64,000 nt of DNA from Bryum argenteum (lineage: Eukaryota; Streptophyta; Bryopsida; Bryales; Bryaceae). Under the pieces are notes generated by a model. The model was not told the DNA's origin. It did no database searches and saw only the letters and a program-made list of their open reading frames with translations. This document shows positions 44,652-57,345 of this stretch, piece after piece. Made by a program: the position numbers and the translations under genes. The stretch spans positions 41,870,420 to 41,934,419 of the forward strand of contig CM073321.1 in NCBI GenBank assembly GCA_037043015.1, given 5' to 3'. Every line of letters begins with the position of its first letter. Position 1 is the stretch's first letter.

Positions 44652-46165
44652 TTAATCCTCGTCCGCCTCACATTGCACAATACTTTGTTTAATGAAATTA
44701 ACCTGTTGCTCTGATATTGAGATTGTTGGACATTGAGAGCCAGCTGTGGCACTAGATTTCCATGACGTACAAGTAGCACCTGCATGAAGCCAAACCGGGT
44801 CCTGGCTGTCATCGAAAACCCATTTGAAATTCTTCTACGTATTGCAACCGACATAGGTATCTTGATCGAGAGGGCGTTTATGAAAAGGTTTGAAAAGTTG
44901 ACTTTGAGTACATTTGGGGTTGTTGCAATCAACATCAAAATTGGTCAAAGCCTTCGCAATCCAAAAAGGTCGAGGATTTCCATCCGCAAGACAAAAAGCC
45001 AGAAAGTATCCAGCAAAAACATCTCGATCTACACAAAATGACTCTCTTGGTCTATCACACAAGCGGCCAATAAAATGGGGATCTTGCCTGTAATAGTCGC
45101 GTAGTTTGCTTGTATTTAGGAATTTTTGAGTCAAAGGTACTCGAGTCAAAGGCCACCAACCATTCTTTAAAAATGAAGAAATCTCCATACTCGCCACCAA
45201 TGCATGATTAAGAGCCCGCCAGTAGCGTAAAACAGAATCGTGGCGCCGTCAATATTCTCCAGATAAGTCTTGAGTACATGAAGTCTCCTACAACTTAATA
45301 AAATTAAATATGCCCTTTACAATTTTATCCATGTTCTTAATGAGAATTGGCACTAAAGGTTTCATTTCTCTTGTAGGCATTAAAGGCATCTCCGTATTTG
45401 CATTTTCCTTCCACAATTTGATACCTTCACTGGTAGATAGAAGCCACTCAATGTCAGAAGATAACATCTTGTACTTCATCATAGGCCATCCATTGTCATG
45501 TTTAAATTGTTGGCCTTCGGGACTGACCAACAAGAATTTAATCTTTAGAGGCAATAAAATCCTTGATATATCCCTTGAAGTCGTGAATCTCCTCAAGCAA
45601 ATGTGGAATAAAAGGAAGTTCTTCTGCGTTCATAAATAACTTCATCAAAAATGGAAACGTCATATAGTCATTTTCTTTTAAAATCATACTCCAATGTCCA
45701 AAGAGAGCGTCAATATCTAATGAGAATGTCCAACCAAAAGAAAATTGACATAAACTTCACGAAACACGCCCATGTATACCAGATGACACCAAAAGCAAAA
45801 CATGAACCAGTTTTTGGCATCAGACGTCGCGTTGTCAAGTTGAACATGCAAGACGGGAGGTAAGCACTACGCAATCCCAGATGTCTCAGTTTCAAGTAAA
45901 AGAGAGTTCAAACAAGCATCTTTTCCGATAAGCAAGGCCTCAAACAATGGATGCATTCGAGCGTATATTGGGTTACAATGCGACATCGGAACTTGTTCTA
46001 GATCTCGTAAATGCTTCAGTTTAGAACCAACAGTGTGATTGCAATCACTAGGATAAATGTCAAGTCTGTAATGTAAGTACCGGAGATGGCTATGCCCATG
46101 AGTAATCATCCAAGTCACGGCAATCGGAAGTTTCATTAACGCATCGTTTGTTTTTGTTTTATAAG
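44652..46165 (-). pseudogene. DUF7869-like transposon protein, copy 3 (5'-truncated, frameshifted)
   Basis: The copy starts abruptly at the KTKTNDALMKLP position, corresponding to about residue 425 of the ~935-residue protein; everything upstream, including the Cys cluster and leader intron, is absent. Open pieces are 46181-45867, 45596-45288, 45200-44835 and 44938-44652 in different frames, so there are at least three breaks. Remaining motifs include HYRLDIYPSDCNHTV, FCVDRDVFAGYF and YVGCNT. The HTHEDID region at about 45720 is altered on both sides of a break. The sequence is closest to copies 1 and 5. Its 3' end lies against a hAT transposase fragment. Confidence 0.8.
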
Positions 46166-46187
46166 GTCTCATTTGAGACACATTGAA

Positions 46188-46244
46188 GTCTCAATTTAAT
46201 ATCTGCTATAAATAGAATTCTAAATATGAAAATTAAATTGAGAC
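46188..46244. repeat. Perfect 13-bp inverted repeat beside copy 3
   Basis: GTCTCAATTTAAT (46188-46200) and ATTAAATTGAGAC (46232-46244) form a hairpin with a 31-nt loop. Related words (TTTGAGACATTCCATTA) recur to about 46400. It may be part of a MITE that replaced the 5' half of copy 3, but no target duplication was found. Confidence 0.6.
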
Positions 46245-46646
46245 ATTCCATTAAATTGATACTTTTGAGTGTTTTGATGATTGAAAATTTCTTTTTTAAA
46301 TAGATAAAGTGTTAATATCAAACATCCCATGATACACAATACAAAGTGATTATTTGATAAACCAATTTGAGACATTCCATTAGATTGAGATTCTCAAAAT
46401 AACTTTTCAAAGGAAAAGTTTTAGTTAGAATAATATGCTATTTATTTCCAAATTGGATAGATGAACTAAAGACAAAGTCCTCTTGCACAATCTACTAGCT
46501 AGAATACAACTATATCTACTAGCTAGAATACAACTATGAAGGGAACTATTCTATCTATTTCCTACCAAGCAATATCATAACAAAGAAATGCCCCTTTAGA
46601 CACTAAGACACTCTACAATGTGAAACTTCAACATCAAAAGCATATA
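46245..46646. other. AT-rich spacer between copies 3 and 4
   Basis: No gene. It contains a second and third TTGAGACATTCCATTA word and a short tandem CTACTAGCTAGAATACAACTAT duplicated near 46495-46535. Confidence 0.5.
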
Positions 46647-49476
46647 TCATCCTTCTGGAGTAGATGCGTCGTCTTCAGAGTTTGTCGTAAAAGCATTCAT
46701 TGATGCCTTGATGATGTCAGTTTGAGACGTTGGTATAGCTATCTTGGGATCTGAAGTTGATTCGCGTGCTCTTGGCTTCCAAGCTGTCATGATACATGAT
46801 GTGTTAGACCATGTTGGATCCATTGTTTGATCTTCCCGCCACACATTCCCTTTTCTTGTGTCCCATCCTACATACGTATCCATATTGATATGTTTTCTAG
46901 CTGTAGGAGCCCAATATTGAATTTGGATCATATGCATATGTCCGGGATCCGGACTTCGATTTGTTAAGGCTCTAGCAAGCCATAATGGCCTTGGATCATC
47001 CTCTGCGGGACGCACTGCAACAAAATATCCTGCAAACGTATCGCGATTTACACGGAATGAAGCATGCGGACGGTCACGAACACGTCCAGCAAAGGGTGCA
47101 TCTTCCGCATCCTCTTCCTGTATAGTGCCATCTCCATGCATGAAGTCAACCTCGTCAAGGACAATTCGAAAAGCCGGCCAAAATCCATCAACTAAACTTT
47201 CACGTGGCTCGATCCATGCATCGATAGCAGCTCGAACACCTTTCCAATAATCTCTAAATTCTCCAGAGAGATCCTCATCAGCCATTCCTGTCCAATGTGC
47301 AATATACCCATCTAGCCCTTTCTTGACATCATTAAGTGAACTTTTATGTTCTAGGATGACAGGTTTTGGTGAACTTGATGGAACACAAGGTCTACCATCT
47401 TCAGTCTCACCCCACAAGCGAATCCCTTTGCCATGCTCTGGTAGCCAATCTTTGTTAGTACACAAATTCTTGTACTCCATTATAGGCCACCTATTCGAAT
47501 CCATGCAGAACTCAAATTGCTTCGCCTTGGAATGACCCTCTAGAAAGTCACCGCCTGTGCCTAGATAACCATCACAAAATTCCTTGAAATCGGGAACCTC
47601 TTCAATTAAATGGGGAATGACAGGTTGTGTTTCACAGTCCATGAAAGATTTCATAAGTCGTGGGATTGTTGGATAGTCATTTGTATTCAACTTCGAGCTC
47701 CATCGGCCGAACATGGCATCTATATCTTCATGCGTGTGTCCAACTATGAGGAAGTTCATGTAAACTTCACGAAAAATCCCTTTGTATACAAGGAGTGAAC
47801 AAAAGGCCAAAAGCCATCTATTCTTATTGTCCCCTGAAGCATTATCTAGCTGCAAGACTAGTATAGGGGGCAAAGCTTGAGTAGGGACAGGAGCATCAGG
47901 TTGAGGGAGAAAAGGGAGTCAACGCATGTATCTGAACCTTGCAGAACTGCATTGGATAATGTCGATCGAGTATTCTCATTTGGAAAGAGCTTACGAGATG
48001 AATTCCTAGGTTGTCCTTCGAGATCAGGTAGGAGTTTGCAAGAGATCCAATGGTTGAGTTAGAATTTGCGGGGAAGATGTCAAGACCATAGTGCGCGTAT
48101 TTAACATCTCCATGACCATGGGCAATCATTCCCGTAACTGCAACAGGCATTTTTGTGTAGAATCTGTTGTCTTGGTCTTGTGAGAAAAGTGTGGGGACGC
48201 GGTCTTGGAGTGATCTATTTTATCATGAATGATGGTCAGCAGCTTGTGAGGAGAATCATCCGAAACGGTTCGATTGAAATAGTATAGTTCTCTATGTGTC
48301 CGTTGAGAGATGAGGTGATTTTCCGATTTATTTGACCACTTCTTCTGTGCATACGATAGAGGTGTGCAAGCGCTTTGAAGTTGCTTGTATCTATCACACA
48401 AGTCACATCGAGAAAAGTATCACCTCGAGCCTTTGGAGCAAATTCTGGAAATGAAGGATGCCGAATGTTACTCAAGCCACTTGAGGAAATTGGCAACAAC
48501 TCGAATCTTGTATTCATCTCATTGATGTGAGCTAACTTGTCACTCCAACAAAACGCAGATGACAACACCATGGCAGGGACTTTTTCACCATTTGCGAGCG
48601 TCCTTGTTTTGTGAGGCATTTTGTCGGCATCAGAAACTATGAGCGTACGAAGCATCGCAGCTGCTTAAACCGTATGTAGTCGAGGTTTTTTCAACCCCAC
48701 ATTCCCGTGACCCTCAGCTTGTTTCCCACTTTTGGACATTTCCCTGTACCTGTAGAATGAAGCTCTAGACATACCATGAATGATCCACCAAGCAGTAGGG
48801 CACACTTCTCTACCTTTCAAGGTAATCCACTCCAAGCCTGCCAGGTCCTTGTAGATCTGTCTATGGACCTCAAGGAGACACTTCTTACGAGCACAGACCC
48901 CATCATTCACATGCAGTTGAAGCGGATATCATGAATATGTCATTGGGAAAATGGTTGTAAGCAATTTCCCTCACAACACGATTGTGTGGAGACTGCAACG
49001 ATAGATGCTGGCGCTAGCAAAGCATCTTTCCTGGGTGGAGCAACATTCTCTACTCTATGACGCATAGAGTCATATGAATGAACACCTTTCCGACCTTTTC
49101 GATTAACTGCTTTCATAGCCTCCTTGTACTTATGAGTTTGCTCATGGTCGTAGAGACTCACGCCATCAAGCAAAACATGTTTTGTGTCCCATGCGTGGAA
49201 GGACAACATCTGTCCGGATGGGAAATGCTCCTCAGATAGGGACTTCGCGATTTGCACCATATCCTGATTCTCACCAAGAATTAAGCCATCTATCCCGTCA
49301 TCCACATCCGGATCCAGGTTCTGGCACAATGCTTTGGCCACATTCAGACCTTTATTGTTGCGAAGGGTCACAACTTTTAAGATCCATTTAGCCCAAGATA
49401 TGCCGTCGCAGAGAGTGACACCAGGAGCCAAAGAAAGCAATGAACTTGCAAACTCTTCTGGATGATGCATATCCAT
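46647..49476 (-). pseudogene. DUF7869-like transposon protein, copy 4 (divergent subfamily)
   Basis: The gene order matches copies 1 and 2 but the sequence is clearly diverged. Starting at an ATG at 49476, open pieces are 49476-48940 (Cys cluster CCEGNCLQPF), 48910-48665 and 48655-48236 (same frame, separated by a TAA at 48665; MPHKTRTLANGEK), then shifted frames to 48126 (HDKIDHSKTASPHFSHK) and 47896 (MIAHGHGDVKYAHYGLDI). The last 408 codons (47873-46647) are uninterrupted, with VLQLDNASGDNKNRW, GHTHEDIDAMFGRW, FRVNRDTFAGYF and YVGWDT. The conserved acidic and His residues are kept in the open part. Its palindrome array differs in sequence from that of copies 1, 2 and 5. Confidence 0.8.
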
Positions 49477-50760
49477 CGTGCAAGGAAATCAACAATATAT
49501 ATCATAATTAAGTTCATTTGGACGACTAAGAGAATAACAAAAATTCATGTGGAACCCTTAAATCAACCACTGGCAAAAATGACATTGAAGTATCGGGAAT
49601 ATGATGAAGACGAGAAGAAGAGCGTTGTAAGGGACACAAATCGTCGACTCGACAATACCATCCTAACAATAACCGTCTCCCAGCTGTAACGTGAAGATAG
49701 AAACCTTACAGTATAATATAAAACACTACAGTGAAATAAGCGGAGCTTATCGTCAACCCGACGATATCCACAGCAACTGACTAACGGTGGGTAGTTTTCC
49801 TACAGCCCTACAGACAGAGGCTATTAAACCTAACTAATATGCTACTTGAGAGTTGTCCGCACAAAAACATAAAGTCTATCTTGATAGTCGATAGCCTTAT
49901 CAATAAAAGTTATTGTCGACCCGACGATAACTTGATGGTCAACCACATATTTCTAATAAAAAGTACTCCCCGGCCGTGGATTGAAGGGGTATCGTCGATC
50001 CGACGATAACTTGATGGTCGACCACATATTTCAAAGATAAAATAATCCCCGGCAGTGGATTGAAGGGGTATCGTCGACCCAACGATAACCACCAACAGTA
50101 CAGATAATTTAAAACTTAATATAATACTTTGTGGGTAGCTTGGAAGATATCGTCGACCCGTCGATAGCATGCAATGGAATCAATATTTTAAATTTACATT
50201 CTCGTATTGGCTAACATAAATATTATCGTCGACCCGACGATAACATGGCATGGTACCAAACGACATAAGAGTTATCATCGACACAACAATAACCTGGCAT
50301 ACATACGAGGTTAACATAAGAGGTTATCATAAGAGTTATTGTCGACACGATGATAACCTGGCATACTAAACATTTCAATATGAAATGAACATACTGGTAA
50401 TCATAATGGTTATCGTCGAGCCAACGATAACCTGACATAAATTTTTCGAAGACTGCACGCCCCCCGAGGTGACCCTCAAGGTTATCATCGATCCGATGAT
50501 GGCACAGATCCCAAGGCATTTCCGAATTATTCGGCGTAAAGGGCGCAATGTACGTTGTCAACAAAGGTTTGTTGACAAATGTTAACACAGATACAACAAC
50601 AATCAACTCAACCGAAATACTACAGAATAATCGAAGAACAATAAACACAAATAAAGACGACGAACAATAAACAAAAACAAAGACGATCAGTTCGACAACA
50701 AGAGGCGGATTATACATTCTATACAATCGCAAAAAGAAGTGTCGTGGTATGTTAGCTAAC
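49477..50760 (-). other. Leader intron of copy 4
   Basis: The proposed donor on the minus strand is CGCCGCAG/GTTAGCTAAC at 50760; the acceptor near 49480-49500 is not clear. It contains the palindrome array annotated below, matching the placement of arrays in copies 1, 2 and 5. Confidence 0.5.
49627..50510. repeat. Array of 11 TTATCGTCG-ACC-CGACGATAA palindromes
   Basis: Copies start near 49627, 49748, 49912, 49990, 50070, 50147, 50222, 50273, 50336, 50410 and 50481. The arms are nine bases around a 3-base centre, and six to seven copies are near-perfect. Spacing is mostly 71-80 bp in the middle and right part. The spacers before 49990 and 50070 are direct duplicates (CTTGATGGTC...CCACATATTTC, GGATTGAAGGGGTA). 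Several changes are paired, for example GTTATTGTCGACACGATGATAAC. Confidence 0.85.
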
Positions 50761-51010
50761 CTGCGGCGAAAGTTAAGAGCCAACATCGTGAATTAGCGCC
50801 CAGGAATTGATAGAAAAGAAGAGAAGAAGAGAGGAAGAGAGAAAGCGCGGAATAGTAGCATCTCAAGCCGAAGGAAGAGCAGCGCAAGAACTTGACCGGA
50901 GTTTACACAACGCAAAGAGCCTTGAGGAAAAAGAATGCTGAAAGCCAAGGCAGTTCCTAGCGCGAAGAATACCAGCAGTCAAAGGATGAATTCTGTGCGC
51001 AAGGTAAGAG
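50761..51010 (-). other. Putative leader exon of copy 4
   Basis: On the minus strand this is pyrimidine-rich (TTTCTCTCTTCCTCTCTTC) and ends in CGCCGCAG before a GTTAGC donor at 50760, paralleling the leaders of copies 1, 2 and 5. The start is undefined. Confidence 0.45.
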
Positions 51011-51236
51011 CGGGAATAATTTGCCGCCAAAAATAAAATTCAAACAGTCATTGTTCAAACGGATCATCGTATAAGACATATTCAAGATAAGATCCGACTA
51101 ATAAATGAGGACCCAGAACTTTCGTAACGAATTTATTAACGAACTTTTGTAACGAATATACGTCCCAAATAGCATCTTCCATGAAATTCTGCTTTGTGGA
51201 ACAAATACATAATTAAAGGCTTACAAAATAAAACCT

Positions 51237-51390
51237 CAGGGTTTAGGGTTTAGGGTTTGGGGTTTAGGGTTAAAGTTTAGGATTTGGGGTTTTGGTTTTA
51301 GGGGTTAGAGTTTAGAGTTAAGGATTTTGTGGTTTAGAATTTAGGGTTTGGGGTCAATGCTTAGGGTTTTAGGGGTTAGTAAACTCAATG
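51237..51390 (+). repeat. Degenerate TTTAGGG-type repeat
   Basis: GGGTTTAGGGTTTAGGGTTT at 51240 continues into degenerate GGGTTTGGGGTTTAGG, GTTAGAGTTTAGAG and TTAGGGTTTTAGGG units. It matches the plant telomere repeat and its common interstitial derivatives. Confidence 0.75.
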
Positions 51391-52667
51391 TAAGGATTTT
51401 TAAAGAAAGGCTATAAGCTTTATGCTTATATAGTTGGTTAAGTTTTAAAATATTGAGTAATGAAGGTAATATAAGTAAATGTTTTTGTTTGGTGTTAACG
51501 AATGTATATTGCTATCACTCATTTACCATTTTACATTTTCAATATATAACATATGAATTTTAAAATTTGGCGTTAGAATAACATTTGTATATACTTAAAG
51601 TAGCATAATGTAGGTTAAATATCAACCTTAGAATACAATATGAGTGAAATGTATATTAAAAAAATATTCTAAGTTAACATACGAGACTATATAACCAAAC
51701 TTAAATGCAATAGTTAGCAACTTAAGAATGTATATATTCATTAAGTTTACCTAGAGTTTCAAATTTCATAAGTTTATTTGAATTGTGTTATTGTGCAAAG
51801 TGCATATTTATGTAGCTTTATAGAACAACATATTCTAGTTTGGACTAACAGAGTGAGATTACGTATTATTAAAAGCTTTCAAACTCTTTTCTCCTAGATA
51901 CCTAATAGCTCTACCATGATACAAAACTATAAACCTATAGAAGATGTCCTATACTGTTACTTATATTCATGTACAATTACTGAAGTAATTAGATTGTTTT
52001 TTCATAATTCTCTCAACTAATTCTCTAAGAGTCCTTATAAGACAATTAAATTTGCTCTATTATTTCTATTTTATGATAAATAATAACTTAAATTCAGACT
52101 AATAAAAGATACTTGTATATGTGCCCTTTAAAGTTCATAGTATCTTCTCCTTATATAATATCTCTTAGTCTCATCCACATTCTAGTTTCTTAACCTAGTT
52201 CTTATCCTTATATATAATGAAAAAAATATACCCTTTGACAAATATTGACAAACATTATATGTATATCATATATATTGTTTTATCCATTTTATGCGTAACT
52301 TATAATGTTATTGAGTACCAAATTTATTCTTAAATTATTATGCTTAGTATCTACTAATATTTCATAGTTTTAGGGTGTTGAATTCTTTGTAAAGATATCA
52401 TCTTCTATGAATGCTTGCTTCTAATTTCTTTGCTATCCAATAAATTGTATATTGTTATCTATGGAACAAACTCTTATTGAAATATGGTAATAATTTTAAA
52501 ATGCCATGTATAATTCATGGCTATAATGCAATGACATAATTCAATACATTATGAAGATTTGGTACATATGAATGAAACAATATGAAATTAATAATACGCC
52601 AACCATAAAATATACTTAAGTAACATAATTAGACTAGAATACTTGTTGGTGGATAAAAGAATAACAC
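51391..52667. other. AT-rich DNA without genes
   Basis: Nothing coding is visible up to the 3' end of copy 5 near 52668. Confidence 0.6.
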
Positions 52668-53232
52668 ATAATTCATTATAATGGAAATATTCAAATCATC
52701 ATCAAATAACATATTTTATTATAGTGAGAATATTTCTATTATCATCGACCTAAATCCGGCAAAAAGGACTTCATCTGACCTAAAGTGCAAACCAAGAAAC
52801 TCAAAACTCTGTAATATAAGCGAAACATCCCATTAAAACAAGAAACTCAACTATGTTGAGAATATATATTTGGAATGGTCAAAACACATTCAATATCTAA
52901 TTTTAAAAGAATAGCACATTAAAACGGAAACCACATTAAAATGAGAAACTATTACAATGTCAAATATTAAATATAGTTTTAAACATACAATTTTATTTAA
53001 AGTACCAGTTACAATACCGTGCTGCTTAAAAAAAATTACACCAATCTACTAATCTAATCGTGCCTAAAACGAGAAAACTCTAAACAACTTCAATATAAAT
53101 GAGCTCAAATCCAATCCGAGAAAAAATTATGGAAGAACTCTTGTCCACTTTGTCCTCCATAACAGGTACAGCCGCGATTGACAATTTAGGTCGACGCGAG
53201 CTAAATCCCATTGTCATGAGTGATCTCAAATT
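52668..53232 (-). other. 3' untranslated region of DUF7869-like copy 5
   Basis: It aligns on the minus strand with the 3' regions of copies 1 and 3. A palindrome-like motif at 53184-53206 is 27 nt past the stop. The element ends with the shared TAATGGAAATATTC / TAATTC terminus near 52668. Confidence 0.65.
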
Positions 53233-55889
53233 TTATTCTTCCTCGGCGTCAAAACGCAGAATACTTTATTTGATTATAGTAACCTGTTGCTCAGATATTG
53301 AGATTGTTGGACGTTGAGAACCAGCTTTGGCACTCGATTTCCATGACGTAAAAATAGCACCTGCATAAAGCCAAACCGGGTCTTGGCTGTCATCAAACAC
53401 CCATTTAAAATTCTTTTGCATGTCCCAGCCGACATAGGTATTTTGAACAACAGCGCGCTTGCTAAAAGGTTTAAAAAATTGGATTTGAATACATTCTGGA
53501 TTGTTGCGATCTACATCAAAATCGGTCAAAGCCTCTCAATCCAAAAGGGTCGAGCATCTCCATCTGCAGGACGTACAGCCAAAAAGTAGCCAGCAAATAC
53601 ATCTCGACCAACGCGAAATGACTCTCTTGGTTTATCACACAATCGGCCAATAAAATGGGGATCTTGCCCATATTCCTCGCGTAATTTGCTAGTGTTAAGA
53701 TATTCTCGAGTCAAAAGTACTCGGGTTAAAGGCCAACATCCATTCTTCAAAGAAGAAGAAACCTCCATGGGCGCCAACAATGAAACATTGACTGCATGCC
53801 AATAGCGTAAAACATAATCGTGTCGTCGACGATACTCTCCTGACAAGTCTTGGACACATGAAGTTTCCCACAAGTTAATGAAACCTAATATACCTTTCAC
53901 AATTTCATCCAAATTCTTCATAGGAATTGATGATAGAGGCTTCATTTCTCCCGTGGGCAATATAGGCAAACCAGAAATTGCATTTTCTTTCCATAATTTT
54001 ATTCCTTCGCTGGTCGATGGAAGCCACTCATTGACAAAACATAACATCTTGTACTTCATCATAGGCCACCCATTGTCATGCTTGAAAAACTTAAATTGTT
54101 GCCCTTCCGAATGACCGACAAGAATTTCGTCTTTAGAAGCAATAAAATCCTTGATATAGCCCTTAAAATCAGGAATTTCCTCAATCAAATGAGGAATAAC
54201 TGGAAGTGCCTCAGCCTCCATGAATGACTTCAATAAAAGAGGAATCATCAAATGGTCATTATCGTTTAGAATCATACTCCAACGTCCGAAGAGAGCGTCA
54301 ATATCTTCATGAGTATGTCCAACTAAAAGAAAATTGACATAGATTGTACGGAAAACGCCCATATGTATCAGAAGGGACCAAAAGCATAACATGAGCCGAT
54401 TTTTGTTATCAGAGGCGGCGTTGTCAAGTTGCACATGTAAAACAGAAGGAAGAGATTCCGTAGCTCCTGATGACTCACTCTCAGGTAAAAGAGAGTTCAA
54501 ACAAGAATCTTTTCTGATAAGCAATGCCTCAAACAAGGGATGCGTTCCAGATCCAACAAACAATGACTTGGAATGTGATATCGGAACCCCTTTTAAATCT
54601 CAAAGAAGCTTTAAAATAGATCAAAGAGTGTGATTGCAATCACTCGGATAAATGTCGAATCCGTAATGAGCATAACAAACATCGCAATGCCCGTGAGCAA
54701 TCATTCTTGTCACAGCAATAGGAAGTTTCATGAGCGCATCATTTGTTTTTGTTTTGTGAGAAAACAAAGGACAAGCCGCTTTCGCATGATCCATTTTGTC
54801 GTGGATAATGCAAAGAACATCTTTGGGCCTTTGAATAGATAAAGAGCGATTCTTGTAATAATACTCACGATGTGTTTGCTGATGGTCCAAGTGGAGTTTA
54901 AGCTTCTTAATCCACATATTCTCTTCACTTGAATCTGGCACCATAGACTTGATTATGGTCTCAAGTTTATCACACGTTGCGCATCGCGCAAAATTGTCTC
55001 CGGGTGCTTTCTTTGAATACTCAGAGAATATTGTTCGCCTAATCTTGCTGAGAGTGCTTTGGGTAATGAATAAGCTCCAACCTCTCGTTGATGAGATTGA
55101 TATCTGGGATTGTATCTTTCCATTTAAAGGAGGAAGGCAATGACCGTGAAACCACTTTCAGCCCATTATCGAGCATTTTGGCTTTGTGCGGCATATGATC
55201 ATCTGCGTTGTCGAATAACACCTTAAATGTTGCAGCAGCTTGCTTCACATGAAGTCGAGGAACTCCAATAATATTCTGCCAAGCTCGAGCACAAATATCA
55301 ATACATTCGGTTGTAACCATCATACTCCCGTCAGCAGTTTGATGAAATCGATGATGTACATCAATCTTAAAGTGCGCCTTAAACTTAAAATCTGAAGACT
55401 CGTACATCTCCTTTCGCAAGGCCAGAATCTTTTGGCGGGGGAACGGCTGACAGCAATTCTTATTGCAACATTTCATACTTGCAACCAAATTGACAGACTC
55501 CACGGTTAAAAGTCCCTCCTCCCTCCTAGTTCTTAGAATCTGAGGATGTCTTTGTCCTAAAGTATACGGACGAACTCCTTTCCTCTTTGGTTGATCACGA
55601 GCATAAACTGCAATATTGTATTGCTCGCAATGCAAATGATCAAGTAAAGACCAACCGTCAGGAATGGCATGGCTGAGATTCCATTTTAATGACTGAAATA
55701 TAGTATCAGAAGGCAGAAACTCTAAATCCAAGCACTTTACAATCTGAACAACTACTTGATCATCTCGCAAAGGCTCGCCATTGGAGCCCAGTACACAATC
55801 AGACCCCACACTTTGACAAATACCCTCTGCAACAATGGCCCCTCGAGGATTCAATAGTGTCTCAAATTTGGTTATCCATTTGCATCTCG
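53233..55889 (-). pseudogene. DUF7869-like transposon protein, copy 5
   Basis: The reading begins at the CKWITKF position just inside a GC-rich insertion and runs leftward. An 84-bp in-frame-sized deletion removes the FYRKKAEAAAGL region near 55258, and a 2-base deletion near 55072 shifts the frame. Stops occur at 54621 and 54600, a one-base shift near 53528, and a TAA at 53266; the original stop is at 53233. The long open piece 54563-53526 keeps QLDNAASDNKNR, GHTHEDIDALFGRW and FRVGRDVFAGYF. It is very close to copy 1 in sequence. The stop at 54600 and the TAA at 53266 correspond to CGA and CAA in relatives. Confidence 0.82.
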
Positions 55890-57230
55890 GGTGTCGTGCA
55901 CCCCTCCTTGAGGAGTGCCCGCAACACCAAGGGTCCAAGGGGGACACCGGAGTGACGCCCGGGCCTTGGGGTGCCAAGGTGAAGGGAACCTAAGTGGGCC
56001 TAGTGTGGGAGAGGACCCCGGGCGTTGGAGACGCCTCTCACCCACGGAGACTAGGAGCCACGAGGGAATGGACATGAGATTATGGAAGCTCATGTTGCCA
56101 CGATTCCGGGATGCTAAGGAGCACCTCAGTTGGAGGTGTGAGCTAAAAGTTATGGGAGTTGGAAGATTGTGGGACTAAAGGGAGTGCTGTCCAGGGACAG
56201 TGCTGGACTGGGAAGCTGGCCCGGGACTCCCGAATCTTCAGAGGGGCATAACTCCCTCAATACTTGTCGGAATGAGGCAAGTAAGGTGTCTATCGGCATC
56301 TACTTGACGAGTAGATGTCGATAGAGTGGTCGCTCGTCGCGTTTGGATGCGGGACGAGGTAGATACGAGCCCTGGAAGGTTCGGGAAGTCTCCCGGGGCC
56401 TTCCAGCGGCTAAGGCATTGGGGGTCTTCCAAACCTTAGAGGTGTGAGGGTCCAGCCCTTCACCTAGGACCAGGGGGCTGCCGAATCCCACAGAGTATAC
56501 TATGGGGAGGGCTGGTCTCCCTCCCCACTCCCATGGTGCCTTGGTGGTGACCAAGGTGGGAGTCCCGAGTGGTGTGGCTAGTGTTGGGGCCTCACCATGG
56601 GGACTCCCAAGCCAAGGTGAGTCCCAATGGGTGGAGCTAGTGTTGGGGCTCCACCATGGGGACTCAAAGTGCAAAATGAGGCATGGTGGGTGGAGCTAGT
56701 GTTGGGGCTTCACCACGGTGGCTCATAAGGACAAGGTGAGTCCCGGTGGGGAGCTAGTGTTGGGGCTTCACCGGGGACTCATATAGGCAAAATGAGGACC
56801 ATGAGTGCTACCGATGTGGGGTGGTGTCTCACCGCCGGCGTTGTGATTACTTGGTGGCCTTGGGGTCACCATGGTGGTCATGGGCGGTGGTGAGGAGACA
56901 CCACCAAGTGCGGTTAGGCCGCGTGGTATGGGAGTGCCACCAAGTTGGGCCTTGGACATAAGTGGAAGTCCGCACCTAACCATTGGCTACCTACGAAGGG
57001 GTTGAGTCCCGGTTGCATGAGTAAGAGGGATTGATAACCAAGCGGTGAGCTCGGTGGTTGGTATGGAGAGCTAACTTTGTGCATGTGGGGGATGTGCAGA
57101 GTTAGCGCTCGTGACACTTGCTAGAGTTGGGAAAAAGTTGGTGTAAGCCAAGGTGAGCTAGCAAGGGTTGCGACACACGCATTCGGACGCTCTAGGCGGG
57201 TCACTCGTACTGACACACCCGAGTAAATTG
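55890..57230. mobile_element. GC-rich insertion interrupting the 5' part of copy 5
   Basis: The DUF7869 sequence stops at CATCTCG (55889) and is replaced by GC-rich DNA with no resemblance to the gene. The left side reads CTCGGGTGTCG and the right side ACACACCCGAG, so both junctions show a 9-bp inverted CTCGGGTGT motif; the first bases of it on the left are native sequence. Array sequence of copy 5 resumes only near 57350, and exon 2 plus the start of the long exon are missing. No protein domain was recognised in either direction. A large solo LTR or nonautonomous element is possible, but no direct target repeat was found. Confidence 0.55.
56570..56795 (+). repeat. GGAGCTAGTGTTGGGGC tandem repeat
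   Basis: Three to four units of about 65-75 bp contain GGAGCTAGTGTTGGGGCTT, CACCATGGGGACTC and AAGGTGAGTCCC. They lie inside the GC-rich insertion. Confidence 0.75.
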
Positions 57231-57345
57231 TTAAACTTGAACTCCAATATACTAGTTTAGAATTAATCATTTGACATCAATATAACATGGATGTTATAGG
57301 AACGATCTAAACCCCCAGTGGAAATTCCTAAACTAACTGTGGACA
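57231..57345. other. Short AT-rich junction segment
   Basis: About 115 bp between the GC-rich insertion and the copy 5 array. It does not align to the corresponding part of copy 1 as far as I can see. Confidence 0.35.

Noticed and set aside
55890-57230. GC-rich block in copy 5 as a solo LTR (TGTCG...TGACA)
   Set aside because: The flanking five bases are reverse complements and not a direct duplication, so LTR insertion is not demonstrated.
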